A stretch of 64,000 nucleotides of DNA from Clostridia bacterium. Its GTDB lineage: Bacteria; Bacillota; Peptococcia; DRI-13; SM3-B62. The notes beneath the pieces were generated by a model. It was given only the letters and a program-made list of their open reading frames with translations. It was not told where the DNA came from and searched no databases. Location: the NCBI GenBank assembly GCA_018432615.1, contig JAHDSQ010000012.1:62001-126000 (forward strand), given 5' to 3'. The translations under genes were made by a program, and so were the position numbers. Shown in pieces: positions 33,804-41,920 of this stretch (its first letter is position 1; each line of letters starts with the position of its first letter).

Positions 33804-34598
33804 ATGGATATTACGACAATTTGGGGTGCTATCTTAGGAGTCTTACTAATAGTGATAGCCATCTTGAACCAGGGCAGCCTGTTGACCTTTTGGAGTTTAT
33901 CCTCCGTATTGATAGTTGGGGGAGGAATAATAGCAGCGACTTTGATTCAATACCCATTGACACATATTATCAATGTCATGAAGGTTGTAAGGATTGCCTT
34001 TAAGGGTGAACATCAAAGACCGGTTGATATTATTAAAAAAATGGTAGGCCTTGCAGAAAAAGCGCGGCGGGAAGGGTTGTTGGCGCTAGATAATGAAGCG
34101 GAAGAGAGCGAAGATGAGTTCTTAAGGAAAGGCGTTCAATTAATAGTTGATGGTTCTGATCCGGAGCTCGTCCGTAACATTCTTGAAACTGAGATTGACA
34201 TGATGGAGGAAAGACATAGGGTTGGCGCCGGGATTTTTGAATCCATGGGAGCTAGTGCCCCGGCCTTTGGAATGGTGGGAACTCTAATCGGACTTATAAA
34301 CATGCTGAAATCACTTGATAATCCGGAAACCTTAGGGCCCGGTATGGCCTTAGCATTGATAACCACTTTTTATGGTATGCTTCTTGCGAATCTCATTTTT
34401 CTGCCGATAGCTGGGAAACTTAAGCTGCGTAATAGCGAGGAAATCCTGAGTAAAGAGATCATTATTGAAGGCGTCCTTTCCATTCAAGCAGGAGAAAACC
34501 CGCGTATTGTTGAGGAAAAGATGAAATCATACTTGCATCCACAGGATAAGATTAAACTGGAAGATGAAAAGATAATAGAGAAGGATTTGATGGAGTGA
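33804..34598 (+). CDS. motA: Stator protein MotA (PomA/MotP-like)
   Basis: Torque-generating ion channel subunit with four transmembrane helices, 264 residues. The start (MDITTIWGAILGVLL, with NQGSLLTFWSLSSVLIVGGG) and the third/fourth helix region (APAFGMVGTLIGLINMLKSL, GPGMALALITTFYGMLLANL) resemble PomA/MotP of sodium-driven motors more than Bacillus MotA. The cytoplasmic loop holds the rotor-facing charges (RREGLLALDNEAEE). The coupling ion cannot be proven from sequence. The gene overlaps motB by four bases. Confidence 0.93.
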   Translation: MDITTIWGAILGVLLIVIAILNQGSLLTFWSLSSVLIVGGGIIAATLIQYPLTHIINVMKVVRIAFKGEHQRPVDIIKKMVGLAEKARREGLLALDNEAEESEDEFLRKGVQLIVDGSDPELVRNILETEIDMMEERHRVGAGIFESMGASAPAFGMVGTLIGLINMLKSLDNPETLGPGMALALITTFYGMLLANLIFLPIAGKLKLRNSEEILSKEIIIEGVLSIQAGENPRIVEEKMKSYLHPQDKIKLEDEKIIEKDLME

Positions 34599-35371
34599 GC
34601 AGGAGAAATAAAAAAACACCGGAAGACAAACCAAAAGCAGATGCTTGGTTGACCACTTACAGTGATATGATCACTCTAGTCTTGACATTCTTTATTCTTT
34701 TATTTTCTTTTTCTACGATGGATGTTATTAAGTGGCAAACAGTGGTGAAATCACTGCAAGGAGCCTTAGGTCCTTTAGATAAAAATAATAGTATTGTTGG
34801 AGAGACAGTAAATGAAAGCGAGAGGGAGCAGGAAATTGACAGAAACAGAGATATTACTGAAGACATAACGGAAGAGTTTTTAAGGTATCAGGAAGAGACT
34901 AGAAAGCTTGAAGAAATCAAAGCCCAGTTAAATAGGTATGTGGTAGAAAAAGGTCTTGAAGACAATGTTTTTATCAGTATTGAGGAAAGAGGGCTGGTAT
35001 TGAGGCTTCAAGATTCGGTGCTCTTTGAAAAAAGCAAGGCCGATTTGCTGCCGGATTCTAACGGTATCTTAAAGGAAGTTACTGCTGTTTTGACAGATAT
35101 CGAAAACCCTTTGCGTATTGAAGGCCATACCGACGACCTTCCCATTCATACCGAAAAGTTCCCGTCCAATTGGGAATTATCAACCACCAGAGCAACTAAT
35201 GTACTGCGTTATTTGATGAATAACGGGTTTGAAGGCGCGAGACTCTCGGCGGTTGGTTATGGAGAGTATCATCCCATTGCTTCCAATGACAGCGAGGAGA
35301 ATCGTAGTAAAAACAGAAGGGTTGATATAGTTATTATCAGGGACAGTTTGATTGTCAATGAACCAAACTGA
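34595..35371 (+). CDS. motB: Stator protein MotB (PomB/MotS-like)
   Basis: Peptidoglycan-anchored stator subunit, 258 residues. A short cytoplasmic N-terminus is followed by one helix with the essential D24 (TTYSDMITLVLTFFILLFSF); the T-FF-ILL-S pattern after the Asp is seen in sodium-type PomB and related proteins. A linker and plug region lead to the C-terminal OmpA-like domain (RIEGHTDDLPI, NWELSTTRATNVLRYL, GYGEYHPI, NRRVDIVI). GTG 34595 overlaps the motA stop. Ion type is inferred only. Confidence 0.94.
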   Translation: MSRRNKKTPEDKPKADAWLTTYSDMITLVLTFFILLFSFSTMDVIKWQTVVKSLQGALGPLDKNNSIVGETVNESEREQEIDRNRDITEDITEEFLRYQEETRKLEEIKAQLNRYVVEKGLEDNVFISIEERGLVLRLQDSVLFEKSKADLLPDSNGILKEVTAVLTDIENPLRIEGHTDDLPIHTEKFPSNWELSTTRATNVLRYLMNNGFEGARLSAVGYGEYHPIASNDSEENRSKNRRVDIVIIRDSLIVNEPN

Positions 35372-35385
35372 AAAGGAGAGTACAT

Positions 35386-35820
35386 ATGAAACCGGAAGGC
35401 AAAAATAAAACATTAATTATCATACTTGCTGTCTTATTAATTGTTATCATAAGTGTTGCTGCATTCATGTTCTTTTATTTCTTCTCACAGAATCAGTCTG
35501 CTAACGGAAAGTTAGAAAAGGTAGGACCTATTTATGAAACAGAAGAGTTCACTGTCAATTTGGGACAGTCAACCAGTCGTTTTATCAAAGTAGACTTCGC
35601 CCTTGAGCTTACAAATACGAAGGTCAAAAAGGAACTAGAGGAAAAGCTGCCGCTGCTCAAGGATGCCGTTATTTTTGTACTATCAAAGCAAAATGTAGAA
35701 GCCTTGGGAACTGTGGAAGGAAAAGAGGAATTAAAAGAGCAGCTCATAGAAAATATCAACGCTTTTTTGGAAAAAGGGGAGGTTAAAAGGATATACTTCA
35801 ACAATTTCATCTTCACATGA
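35386..35820 (+). CDS. fliL: Flagellar basal body-associated protein FliL
   Basis: Single-pass membrane protein of 144 residues that surrounds and supports the stator. It has an N-terminal helix at about residues 9-31, then a periplasmic stomatin-like fold (TEEFTVNLGQSTSRFIKVDF, LEEKLPLLKDAVIFVLSKQN) ending with VKRIYFNNFIFT, the normal FliL tail. AAAAGGAGAG lies before ATG. Its place right after motB fits the stator role. Confidence 0.95.
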   Translation: MKPEGKNKTLIIILAVLLIVIISVAAFMFFYFFSQNQSANGKLEKVGPIYETEEFTVNLGQSTSRFIKVDFALELTNTKVKKELEEKLPLLKDAVIFVLSKQNVEALGTVEGKEELKEQLIENINAFLEKGEVKRIYFNNFIFT

Positions 35821-35861
35821 TTAGCGATTTGAAACCAATGTTGGGTGAGGTGAGGGTCTAA

Positions 35862-36857
35862 GTGAGTGAAATACTATCTCAGTCGGAAATCGACTCATTG
35901 CTGTCGGCACTTCAATCCGGAGAAGTGGATGTAGAAACAATAAGAAAGGATGAAGACAATAAAAAAATCCGCGTATATGATTTTCGCCGCCCTAGTAAGT
36001 TTTCCAAGGAACAGCTTTATACCATCGAGGTGATATATGAAAATTTTTGCCGGCTTCTAACCACGTTCTTATCGGGAAATTTGCGAAGTCGGGTAATTGC
36101 CAAGGTTGCTTCGGTTGACCAGGTTACCTATGAAGAATTTATTCGCTCTATGCAAAATCCTACGATATTAAACGTTTTTACTATGGAGCCCCTTGAGGGC
36201 AAAGGAGTTATTGAGATCAACCCGGTGGTAGGTTTTAGCATAATTGACAGATCCTTTGGCGGCCCGGGCTTAAGTACGGTGAAGGGAAGATCCTTGACTG
36301 AGATTGAACGCAGTGTGATGGAAAGATTAGTGGAGAAAATGCTAACACTTTTCACCGATGCTTGGAAAAGCCTCTTGAATGTAGAGGCTTATCTGGAAAG
36401 TACTGATACTAACCCGCAGTTTACACAGGTGGTATCTCCTTTGGAAATGGTGATAGTTATTGCTATTAATACGCAGATTGCCGAAACAGAGGGTTTTATC
36501 AATATTTGCTTGCCATGTATTATGATGGAGCCTTTGTCGAATAAATTGAATACGAAATTTTGGTTTAACAGTTCCAGCAGGAGTCAAAAGGGCGATAAGA
36601 CACCCTTTCTGAAAAGGACCTTGGAAAAAACAGAGCTTCCTATATCTGTTTTGCTAGGGAAAAGTATTATTACAGTGAAGGAACTATTGGAGCTTCAACA
36701 GGGGGATGTTATAAATTTGGATAAGAAAAAGGAAAAGGATGTTGAGATTTATATCGATTCGGGTTTAAGATTTTTTGCAAAGCCAGGTATTTCAGGCAAT
36801 AAGCTGGCTGTGCAAATAACGGATGTAATGATGGAAGGAGGAGTGAATATTGAATAA
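35862..36857 (+). CDS. fliM: Flagellar motor switch protein FliM
   Basis: Switch component that binds phospho-CheY and FliG, 331 residues. The N-terminal LSQSEIDSLLSAL is the CheY-binding peptide; the middle CheC-like domain contains DRSFGGPGLSTVKGRSLTEIE, the GGPG motif that contacts FliG; and the C-terminal SpoA domain (LELQQGDVINL) ends the protein. GTG 35862 follows GGTGAGGGTCTA. It overlaps fliY by 8 nt. Confidence 0.97.
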   Translation: MSEILSQSEIDSLLSALQSGEVDVETIRKDEDNKKIRVYDFRRPSKFSKEQLYTIEVIYENFCRLLTTFLSGNLRSRVIAKVASVDQVTYEEFIRSMQNPTILNVFTMEPLEGKGVIEINPVVGFSIIDRSFGGPGLSTVKGRSLTEIERSVMERLVEKMLTLFTDAWKSLLNVEAYLESTDTNPQFTQVVSPLEMVIVIAINTQIAETEGFINICLPCIMMEPLSNKLNTKFWFNSSSRSQKGDKTPFLKRTLEKTELPISVLLGKSIITVKELLELQQGDVINLDKKKEKDVEIYIDSGLRFFAKPGISGNKLAVQITDVMMEGGVNIE

Positions 36858-38028
36858 CGTATTATCACAAGAAGAAATAAATGCATTGCTTAATGAAACC
36901 TTTTCCGAAACGAATAGCGAAACAGAAGATTCAAATGTCGACGACATGTCAACAGATAACAGTATCTTATCAGATATGGAAAAGGATGCGTTAGGTGAAA
37001 TCGCCAATATTTCTATGGGAAGTGCCGCGACAACATTGTCAGCGCTATTGGGAAAGCGTGTAGAAATCACTACGCCTCGCATAGAAATAACAACAATTAA
37101 TGAAGTGAAAAAAAATCATAAGGAGCCGTATGTAGTAGTGGATGTCCTCTATAATGCAGGATTGACGGGTTCGAATATATTTGTTTTACATACCCAGGAT
37201 GCCAGTGTGATTGTAGATTTGATGATGGGTGGTGAGGGTACAGAGCCTCCTTTAGAGCTAAATGAACTGCATTTGAGTGCTATCAGCGAGGCCATGAATC
37301 AGATGATGGGCTCTTCAAGTACCTCGTTGTCACAGATTTTAAAAAGAAGGATTGATATTGCTCCGCCTACATTGAATCTTTTTTCGCTGGAAAAGCACGA
37401 TATGCTGGAGGAAGAAGACAGAGCGATCGTAAAGATATCTTTCAATGTAACTATTCAAGATTTGGTGAACAGTGAATTAATGCAATTATTGCCGGTATCC
37501 TTTGCCAAGGATATGGCAAGTAAGTTGATAATCGACAATGGTATGAGTGAAACGCCAGCAAAAGCCGCACCTACTGAAGAAAAAACAACTGAGGTATTTG
37601 AGGAAGAATCAGTTCGGATTCCACAGGAGCAAAATGCTTCAACGGAAAGCTATGAGCAGACAAAGCAAGTCGCACAAACGGCGGCTACTGAAAACAGACA
37701 GGAAAGGGTTGCGGTATCACCGGTGCAATTCGAGGAACTGAAACCGAGGAATGGGGAGCCGGCCTCAGAAACTAACCTGGATTTGATACTTGATGTGGGA
37801 CTTCAACTATCTGTCGAGTTAGGGCGGACAACAAAAAAAATAAAGGACATCTTAGAATTCACAACAGGTTCGGTCTTTGAGCTTGATAAGATTGCCGGAG
37901 AACCTGTTGACATTCTAATTAACAACAAGCTGCTGGCAAAAGGTGAGGTTGTTGTGATAGATGAAAACTTTGGAGTTAGGGTGACGGAAATTATTTCTCG
38001 TGTAGAAAGAGTAAAGAGTCTAAAATAG
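36850..38028 (+). CDS. fliY: Flagellar switch and CheY phosphatase FliY
   Basis: Combines a FliM-like CheY-binding peptide (VLSQEEINALLNE), a CheC-type phosphatase domain and a C-terminal FliN/SpoA domain (about 318-388). Both phosphatase sites are complete: D-ALG-E-IA-N followed 22 residues later by P, and S-AIS-E-AM-N followed 22 residues later by P. It should both form the switch and dephosphorylate CheY, as in Bacillus. A Gln/Glu-rich linker (about 230-310) joins the domains. TTG 36850 has AAGGAGGAG before it. No separate fliN is present. Confidence 0.96.
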   Translation: MNNVLSQEEINALLNETFSETNSETEDSNVDDMSTDNSILSDMEKDALGEIANISMGSAATTLSALLGKRVEITTPRIEITTINEVKKNHKEPYVVVDVLYNAGLTGSNIFVLHTQDASVIVDLMMGGEGTEPPLELNELHLSAISEAMNQMMGSSSTSLSQILKRRIDIAPPTLNLFSLEKHDMLEEEDRAIVKISFNVTIQDLVNSELMQLLPVSFAKDMASKLIIDNGMSETPAKAAPTEEKTTEVFEEESVRIPQEQNASTESYEQTKQVAQTAATENRQERVAVSPVQFEELKPRNGEPASETNLDLILDVGLQLSVELGRTTKKIKDILEFTTGSVFELDKIAGEPVDILINNKLLAKGEVVVIDENFGVRVTEIISRVERVKSLK

Positions 38029-38056
38029 AAAGTGTCATTGAGAAGGAGGAAAAAAA

Positions 38057-38419
38057 ATGTCTTATCGTGTAATGGTAGTTGATGATGCAGCGTTTATGAG
38101 AATGATGCTCAAAGATATTCTGTCAAAAAACGGATTTGAAGTGGTTGCAGAGGCTGAAAATGGACAAGTAGCAGTGGAAAAGTTCAAGGAAATCAAGCCT
38201 GATTTGGTGACGATGGACATAACAATGCCTGAGCTGGATGGTATTTCAGCTGTAAAAAAAATAAAAGAAACCGACGCTAACGCAAGAGTAGTTATGTGCA
38301 GCGCAATGGGACAGCAAGCTATGGTTATTGATGCTATTCAAGCCGGAGCGCGCGATTTTATCGTCAAACCGTTTCAACCGGAACGAGTTCTTGAAGCGGT
38401 AAATAAGGCTTTGTCGTAG
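38057..38419 (+). CDS. cheY: Chemotaxis response regulator CheY
   Basis: Single receiver domain of 120 residues. The acidic pair is D9 and D10, the phosphoacceptor D54 (TMDITMPELDG), the switch residue S82 (MCSAMGQQ) and K104 (IVKPF). It is phosphorylated by CheA and binds FliM and FliY. Its position directly after fliY and before fliO is as in Bacillus. AGAAGGAGGAAAAAAA precedes ATG. Confidence 0.98.
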   Translation: MSYRVMVVDDAAFMRMMLKDILSKNGFEVVAEAENGQVAVEKFKEIKPDLVTMDITMPELDGISAVKKIKETDANARVVMCSAMGQQAMVIDAIQAGARDFIVKPFQPERVLEAVNKALS

Positions 38420-38429
38420 GTCGACGCTG

Positions 38430-38963
38430 ATGAAGAAGGGAATATTGACGGTTCTTTTTACAGCGGGAAATGAAGGTGCCGAGATGTCGGCCGGCACTGT
38501 CCCAAGTATGTCAGGATTGTTTTTTCGTGTTCTGATTAGCTTTATCCTTATAATTCTTCTTTTGTACGGTGTATTGAAATTATTAAAAAAGCAGCAGGAG
38601 ATCAGACTACAGGTGCAACAGGATAGGAAGAGCTGGGTCAAGATTTACGATTACCAAGAATTAGGCCCGGGTAAGGGGGTATATCTAACAGAGATAATGT
38701 CCAAGGTATGTATTCTTGGAGTAACCGACAATAATGTTTCACTCCTTAAGGAAATTGAAAGTGAAGATGAAACCTGGCAGGATATAAAAGATGGATTGAT
38801 TGAGAAAAGGAAAGAAAGTCCTAAAGGTATTGGCGGGTTCTTTTCTACTTCATTAAAAAAGGAGCTTGAGGGACAGAAAAATAGCGTTATAGATGAACAG
38901 TTGCAGCGTACGCGCCGTTTGTTTAACCGTGTTAAAGGAGGGAACGGCGATGAGGGGTCGTAG
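38430..38963 (+). CDS. fliO: Flagellar biosynthesis protein FliO
   Basis: Assembly factor of the export gate, 177 residues from ATG 38430. One transmembrane helix (about residues 31-50, LFFRVLISFILIILLLYGVL) is followed by a cytoplasmic domain with YQELGPGKGVYLTEIMSKVC and ILGVTDNNVSLL, the FliO core. ATG 38484 has a better GAAGGTG site and would shorten the N-terminus by 18 residues, leaving the helix intact, so the start is uncertain. It overlaps fliP by 14 nt. Confidence 0.9.
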   Translation: MKKGILTVLFTAGNEGAEMSAGTVPSMSGLFFRVLISFILIILLLYGVLKLLKKQQEIRLQVQQDRKSWVKIYDYQELGPGKGVYLTEIMSKVCILGVTDNNVSLLKEIESEDETWQDIKDGLIEKRKESPKGIGGFFSTSLKKELEGQKNSVIDEQLQRTRRLFNRVKGGNGDEGS

Positions 38964-39720
38964 GGTTGCATGGCTTTTCTGTCTTGTTGCGATTCTTATT
39001 CTGTTCACAATGTTTTTAGCAACAGAGGCAAATGCAGCACCGCTGGCTTTACCCAGGATAGGGCTTGATATAGATTCATCCGATAACCCGCAGGATATTG
39101 CCTTAAGCTTACAAATTCTCATCATATTAACCGTTCTTACTCTCGCCCCGGCAATCCTTGTTCTGATGACTTCTTTTACGCGTATTGTCGTGGTGCTTTC
39201 ATTTCTGCGTAATGCACTGGCGACTCAGCAAATGCCGCCGAATCAGGTTTTAGTGGGACTGGCATTGTTTTTAACGCTTTTCGTGATGATGCCTGTGTGG
39301 GGCGAAGTAAATACCAATGCCCTCCAACCCTATCTGAATGAGGAGATCACACAGGAGGAAGCCTTAGAAAGAGCTGAGAAGCCGCTGCGGGAATTTATGC
39401 TTAAGCAGACCCGTGAAAAGGATTTGGCACTGTTTGTCAACGCATCCCATTCACCGCGACCTGAAAGTGTTGATGATTTAGGATTGTCGGTAATAATACC
39501 CGCCTTTGCTATCAGTGAGTTAAAAACGGCTTTTCAAATCGGCTTCATTTTATATATTCCGTTTATTGTGATAGACATGGTGGTTGCCAGTACCCTTATG
39601 TCAATGGGTATGATGATGTTGCCGCCGATGATGATTTCGCTGCCGTTTAAACTACTTTTGTTTATTCTGGTGGATGGTTGGAATCTTGTAGTGGAAACAT
39701 TGATAATGAGTTTTAATTAA
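38950..39720 (+). CDS. fliP: Flagellar export gate protein FliP
   Basis: Core of the FliPQR export gate. The 256-residue protein begins with a signal peptide that should be cleaved near ATEANA-APLALP, then four helices containing LTLAPAILVLMTSFTRIVVV, FLRNALATQQMPPNQVLVGL and DMVVASTLMSMGMMMLPPMM, strong FliP signatures. ATG 38950 follows AAAGGAGGG (38935-38943); a longer frame from 38893 is not supported because it would bury the signal peptide. It overlaps the end of fliO. Confidence 0.98.
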   Translation: MRGRRVAWLFCLVAILILFTMFLATEANAAPLALPRIGLDIDSSDNPQDIALSLQILIILTVLTLAPAILVLMTSFTRIVVVLSFLRNALATQQMPPNQVLVGLALFLTLFVMMPVWGEVNTNALQPYLNEEITQEEALERAEKPLREFMLKQTREKDLALFVNASHSPRPESVDDLGLSVIIPAFAISELKTAFQIGFILYIPFIVIDMVVASTLMSMGMMMLPPMMISLPFKLLLFILVDGWNLVVETLIMSFN

Positions 39721-39759
39721 TTTCCGCAATATAAATAAATTATGCAAAGGGGTTTATCA

Positions 39760-40029
39760 ATGACTCAGGATTATGTTGTTTTCTTGGCAAAAGAAGCTGT
39801 ATATGCAATCCTATTATTTGCAGGTCCCCTTTTAGGGACAAGCTTGTTGGTAGGTTTGTTGATTAGCATTTTCCAGGCAACAACACAAATTCAAGAACAA
39901 ACGCTGACCTTCGTACCAAAAATTATCTTGGTGATGGTTAGTCTCGTAGTTTTCGGCCCCTGGATGTTGAGCGTGCTCTTGAGTTTCACGGTGAACTTGT
40001 ATCATTCTATTCCTAGTCTGATGCGGTAA
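39760..40029 (+). CDS. fliQ: Flagellar export gate protein FliQ
   Basis: Small two-helix gate subunit, 89 residues, with GTSLLVGLLISIFQATTQIQ and EQTLTFVPKIILVMV, the family pattern. ATG 39760 follows AAAGGGG (39746-39752) at seven bases; ATG 39742 upstream of that site is not used. It lies 39 nt after fliP and 26 nt before fliR. Confidence 0.96.
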   Translation: MTQDYVVFLAKEAVYAILLFAGPLLGTSLLVGLLISIFQATTQIQEQTLTFVPKIILVMVSLVVFGPWMLSVLLSFTVNLYHSIPSLMR

Positions 40030-40055
40030 AAATATTAAAGGTCTCGTGGGGGGAT

Positions 40056-40832
40056 ATGGATATTATTGAGACAATTCTGCAGGAAAGCAATAAGTTTTTA
40101 GTGATAATGGCCAGGTTTTCCGCACTGTCCTTTACCCCGGTTTTTAGTGCAAGCTACCTTCCGAGTATCTGGAAAGTGTTTTTCACTTTGTTGATTTCAT
40201 TAATTGCGTGGATGGCGGGGGTAGCAGATGCGTTTGCACCACCGATGAATACACTGCCGTTTATTTTGGTTTTGATTTACGAGATTGTTGTCGGTATTGC
40301 CCTGGCGCTTTTTGCACAGTTTACGTTTGCCGGAATACAGCTTGCCGGTCAGTTACTTGATACGCAAATGGGATTCGGTATTATGAATGTTGTTGATCCT
40401 TTAAGCGGCATACAAGCGCCGTTACTGGGGAATTTCAAATACATGTTGGCCGTTTTGGTATTTTTGGTTGTTGACGGACACCTTTTGTTCTTGCAAGCTT
40501 TGTTTGACAGTTATCGCGTGATACCGATTGGTGAGATTTCCTTGCAGGGAGGGTTCGCTGCTCACTTGATAAAATCGTTTGGAGGTCTCTTTGTGATAGG
40601 GTTTAAAGTTGCCCTGCCGATTACAGGATCGTTGCTTTTTGCCGAATATATTTTGGGTATCATGGCAAAAACCGTACCTCAGATGAATATTTTCATGGTG
40701 GGAATGCCCGCTAAAATATTACTTTCCTTTGTAATCCTGCTGATAATTATCCCACTGTATATATACTATTTCGGAGTTTTGATAGAGGATATGTTTAAAC
40801 AAATATATCAGGCAATAAGGTTGATGATATGA
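40056..40832 (+). CDS. fliR: Flagellar export gate protein FliR
   Basis: Third gate subunit, 258 residues with about six helices. ARFSALSFTPVFSASYLP, FAGIQLAGQLLDTQMGFGIM and VDPLSGIQAPLLGN are FliR features. The C-terminal hydrophobic region includes MVGMPAKILLSFVIL. ATG is preceded by GTGGGGGG. The gene overlaps flhB by four bases (ATGA). Confidence 0.97.
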   Translation: MDIIETILQESNKFLVIMARFSALSFTPVFSASYLPSIWKVFFTLLISLIAWMAGVADAFAPPMNTLPFILVLIYEIVVGIALALFAQFTFAGIQLAGQLLDTQMGFGIMNVVDPLSGIQAPLLGNFKYMLAVLVFLVVDGHLLFLQALFDSYRVIPIGEISLQGGFAAHLIKSFGGLFVIGFKVALPITGSLLFAEYILGIMAKTVPQMNIFMVGMPAKILLSFVILLIIIPLYIYYFGVLIEDMFKQIYQAIRLMI

Positions 40833-41908
40833 TTGATAGCTTCAGAATAAACTTACAGCTGTTTGCAGGTGAAAAAACAGAAAAAGCCACTCCACGCAGG
40901 AGAGAAGATGCCCGCAAGAAGGGGCAGGTAGCAAAAAGCAGTGAATTAGTGAACGTGTCGGTTCTGGCTCTAACTTTTTTAATGCTAAAGCTGTGGTTTG
41001 TGAGAATGATAGAAGAGTTTGCGATGTTTTTTAATCATGTTTTTACTTATGCGGCTAGTGACTTGACAAGTGATAAAGCTGTAAGCTTGGTACTCGAGAC
41101 TGAGCTTGTCTTAATCAAAATGGCCGGCCCTCTTTTGGGAATTGCGGTAGTTGCCGGTTTAGCGGCTAATCTTCTCCAAGTAGGTTTTTTGTTTACAACG
41201 GAGACGCTGAAGTTTGATTTGACACGATTGAATCCTGTTAGCGGTTTAAAAAGAATCCTTTCAAAAAGATCTCTTGTCGAGTTGTTTAAATCGATTTTTA
41301 AGATAGGATTAGTTGGATTTGTTGCCTGGTTGCAGTTAAAAAAACATTTGCCGCAATTTTCGCTGATGATGAGTATGGAGATTATTGATGCTTTAACTGT
41401 TTTAAGTGAGGCAGTATTCTCGACAGGATGGCGGATTTTGGCTGTTCTACTCGTGTTAGCGGTTGCTGATTATACCTATCAGATATATGAATATGAAGAA
41501 TCTCTGAAGATGAGTAAAGAAGATATCAAAGAAGAATATAAAAAGATGGAGGGAGATCCTCTAGTCAAGTCAAAGATCAAAGAGCGACAGCGCCAAATGG
41601 CAACAAGGAGAATGATGCAGGAAGTGCCGAAGTCGACGGTGGTTATCACCAACCCGACCCATATTGCGGTAGCGTTGAAATATGAGGATAACATGAGCGC
41701 TCCCCTGCTGGTTGCGAAGGGAAAAGGTTTTGTCGCACAGCGGATTAAAGAAATTGCTCAAGACAGCGATGTTGCTATTGTAGAGAATAAAATGTTGGCA
41801 AGGCTATTATTCAGTAAAGTGGAAATTGGAAGAGTGATACCGGCAGAATTGTACCAAGCGGTAGCTGAAGTTATCGCTTATGTGTACAAGCTGAAGAAAC
41901 GAGTTTAG
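40829..41908 (+). CDS. flhB: Flagellar export switch protein FlhB
   Basis: Gate subunit that controls substrate specificity. The 359-residue protein has a basic N-terminus (EKTEKATPRRREDARKKGQV), four helices and a cytoplasmic domain with the self-cleaving motif N275-P-T-H in VVITNPTHIAVAL. FliK is in the same operon, so the hook-length switch is complete. Length is normal. It is followed by flhA after 12 nt. Confidence 0.98.
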   Translation: MIDSFRINLQLFAGEKTEKATPRRREDARKKGQVAKSSELVNVSVLALTFLMLKLWFVRMIEEFAMFFNHVFTYAASDLTSDKAVSLVLETELVLIKMAGPLLGIAVVAGLAANLLQVGFLFTTETLKFDLTRLNPVSGLKRILSKRSLVELFKSIFKIGLVGFVAWLQLKKHLPQFSLMMSMEIIDALTVLSEAVFSTGWRILAVLLVLAVADYTYQIYEYEESLKMSKEDIKEEYKKMEGDPLVKSKIKERQRQMATRRMMQEVPKSTVVITNPTHIAVALKYEDNMSAPLLVAKGKGFVAQRIKEIAQDSDVAIVENKMLARLLFSKVEIGRVIPAELYQAVAEVIAYVYKLKKRV

Positions 41909-41920
41909 GAGACAATAATT

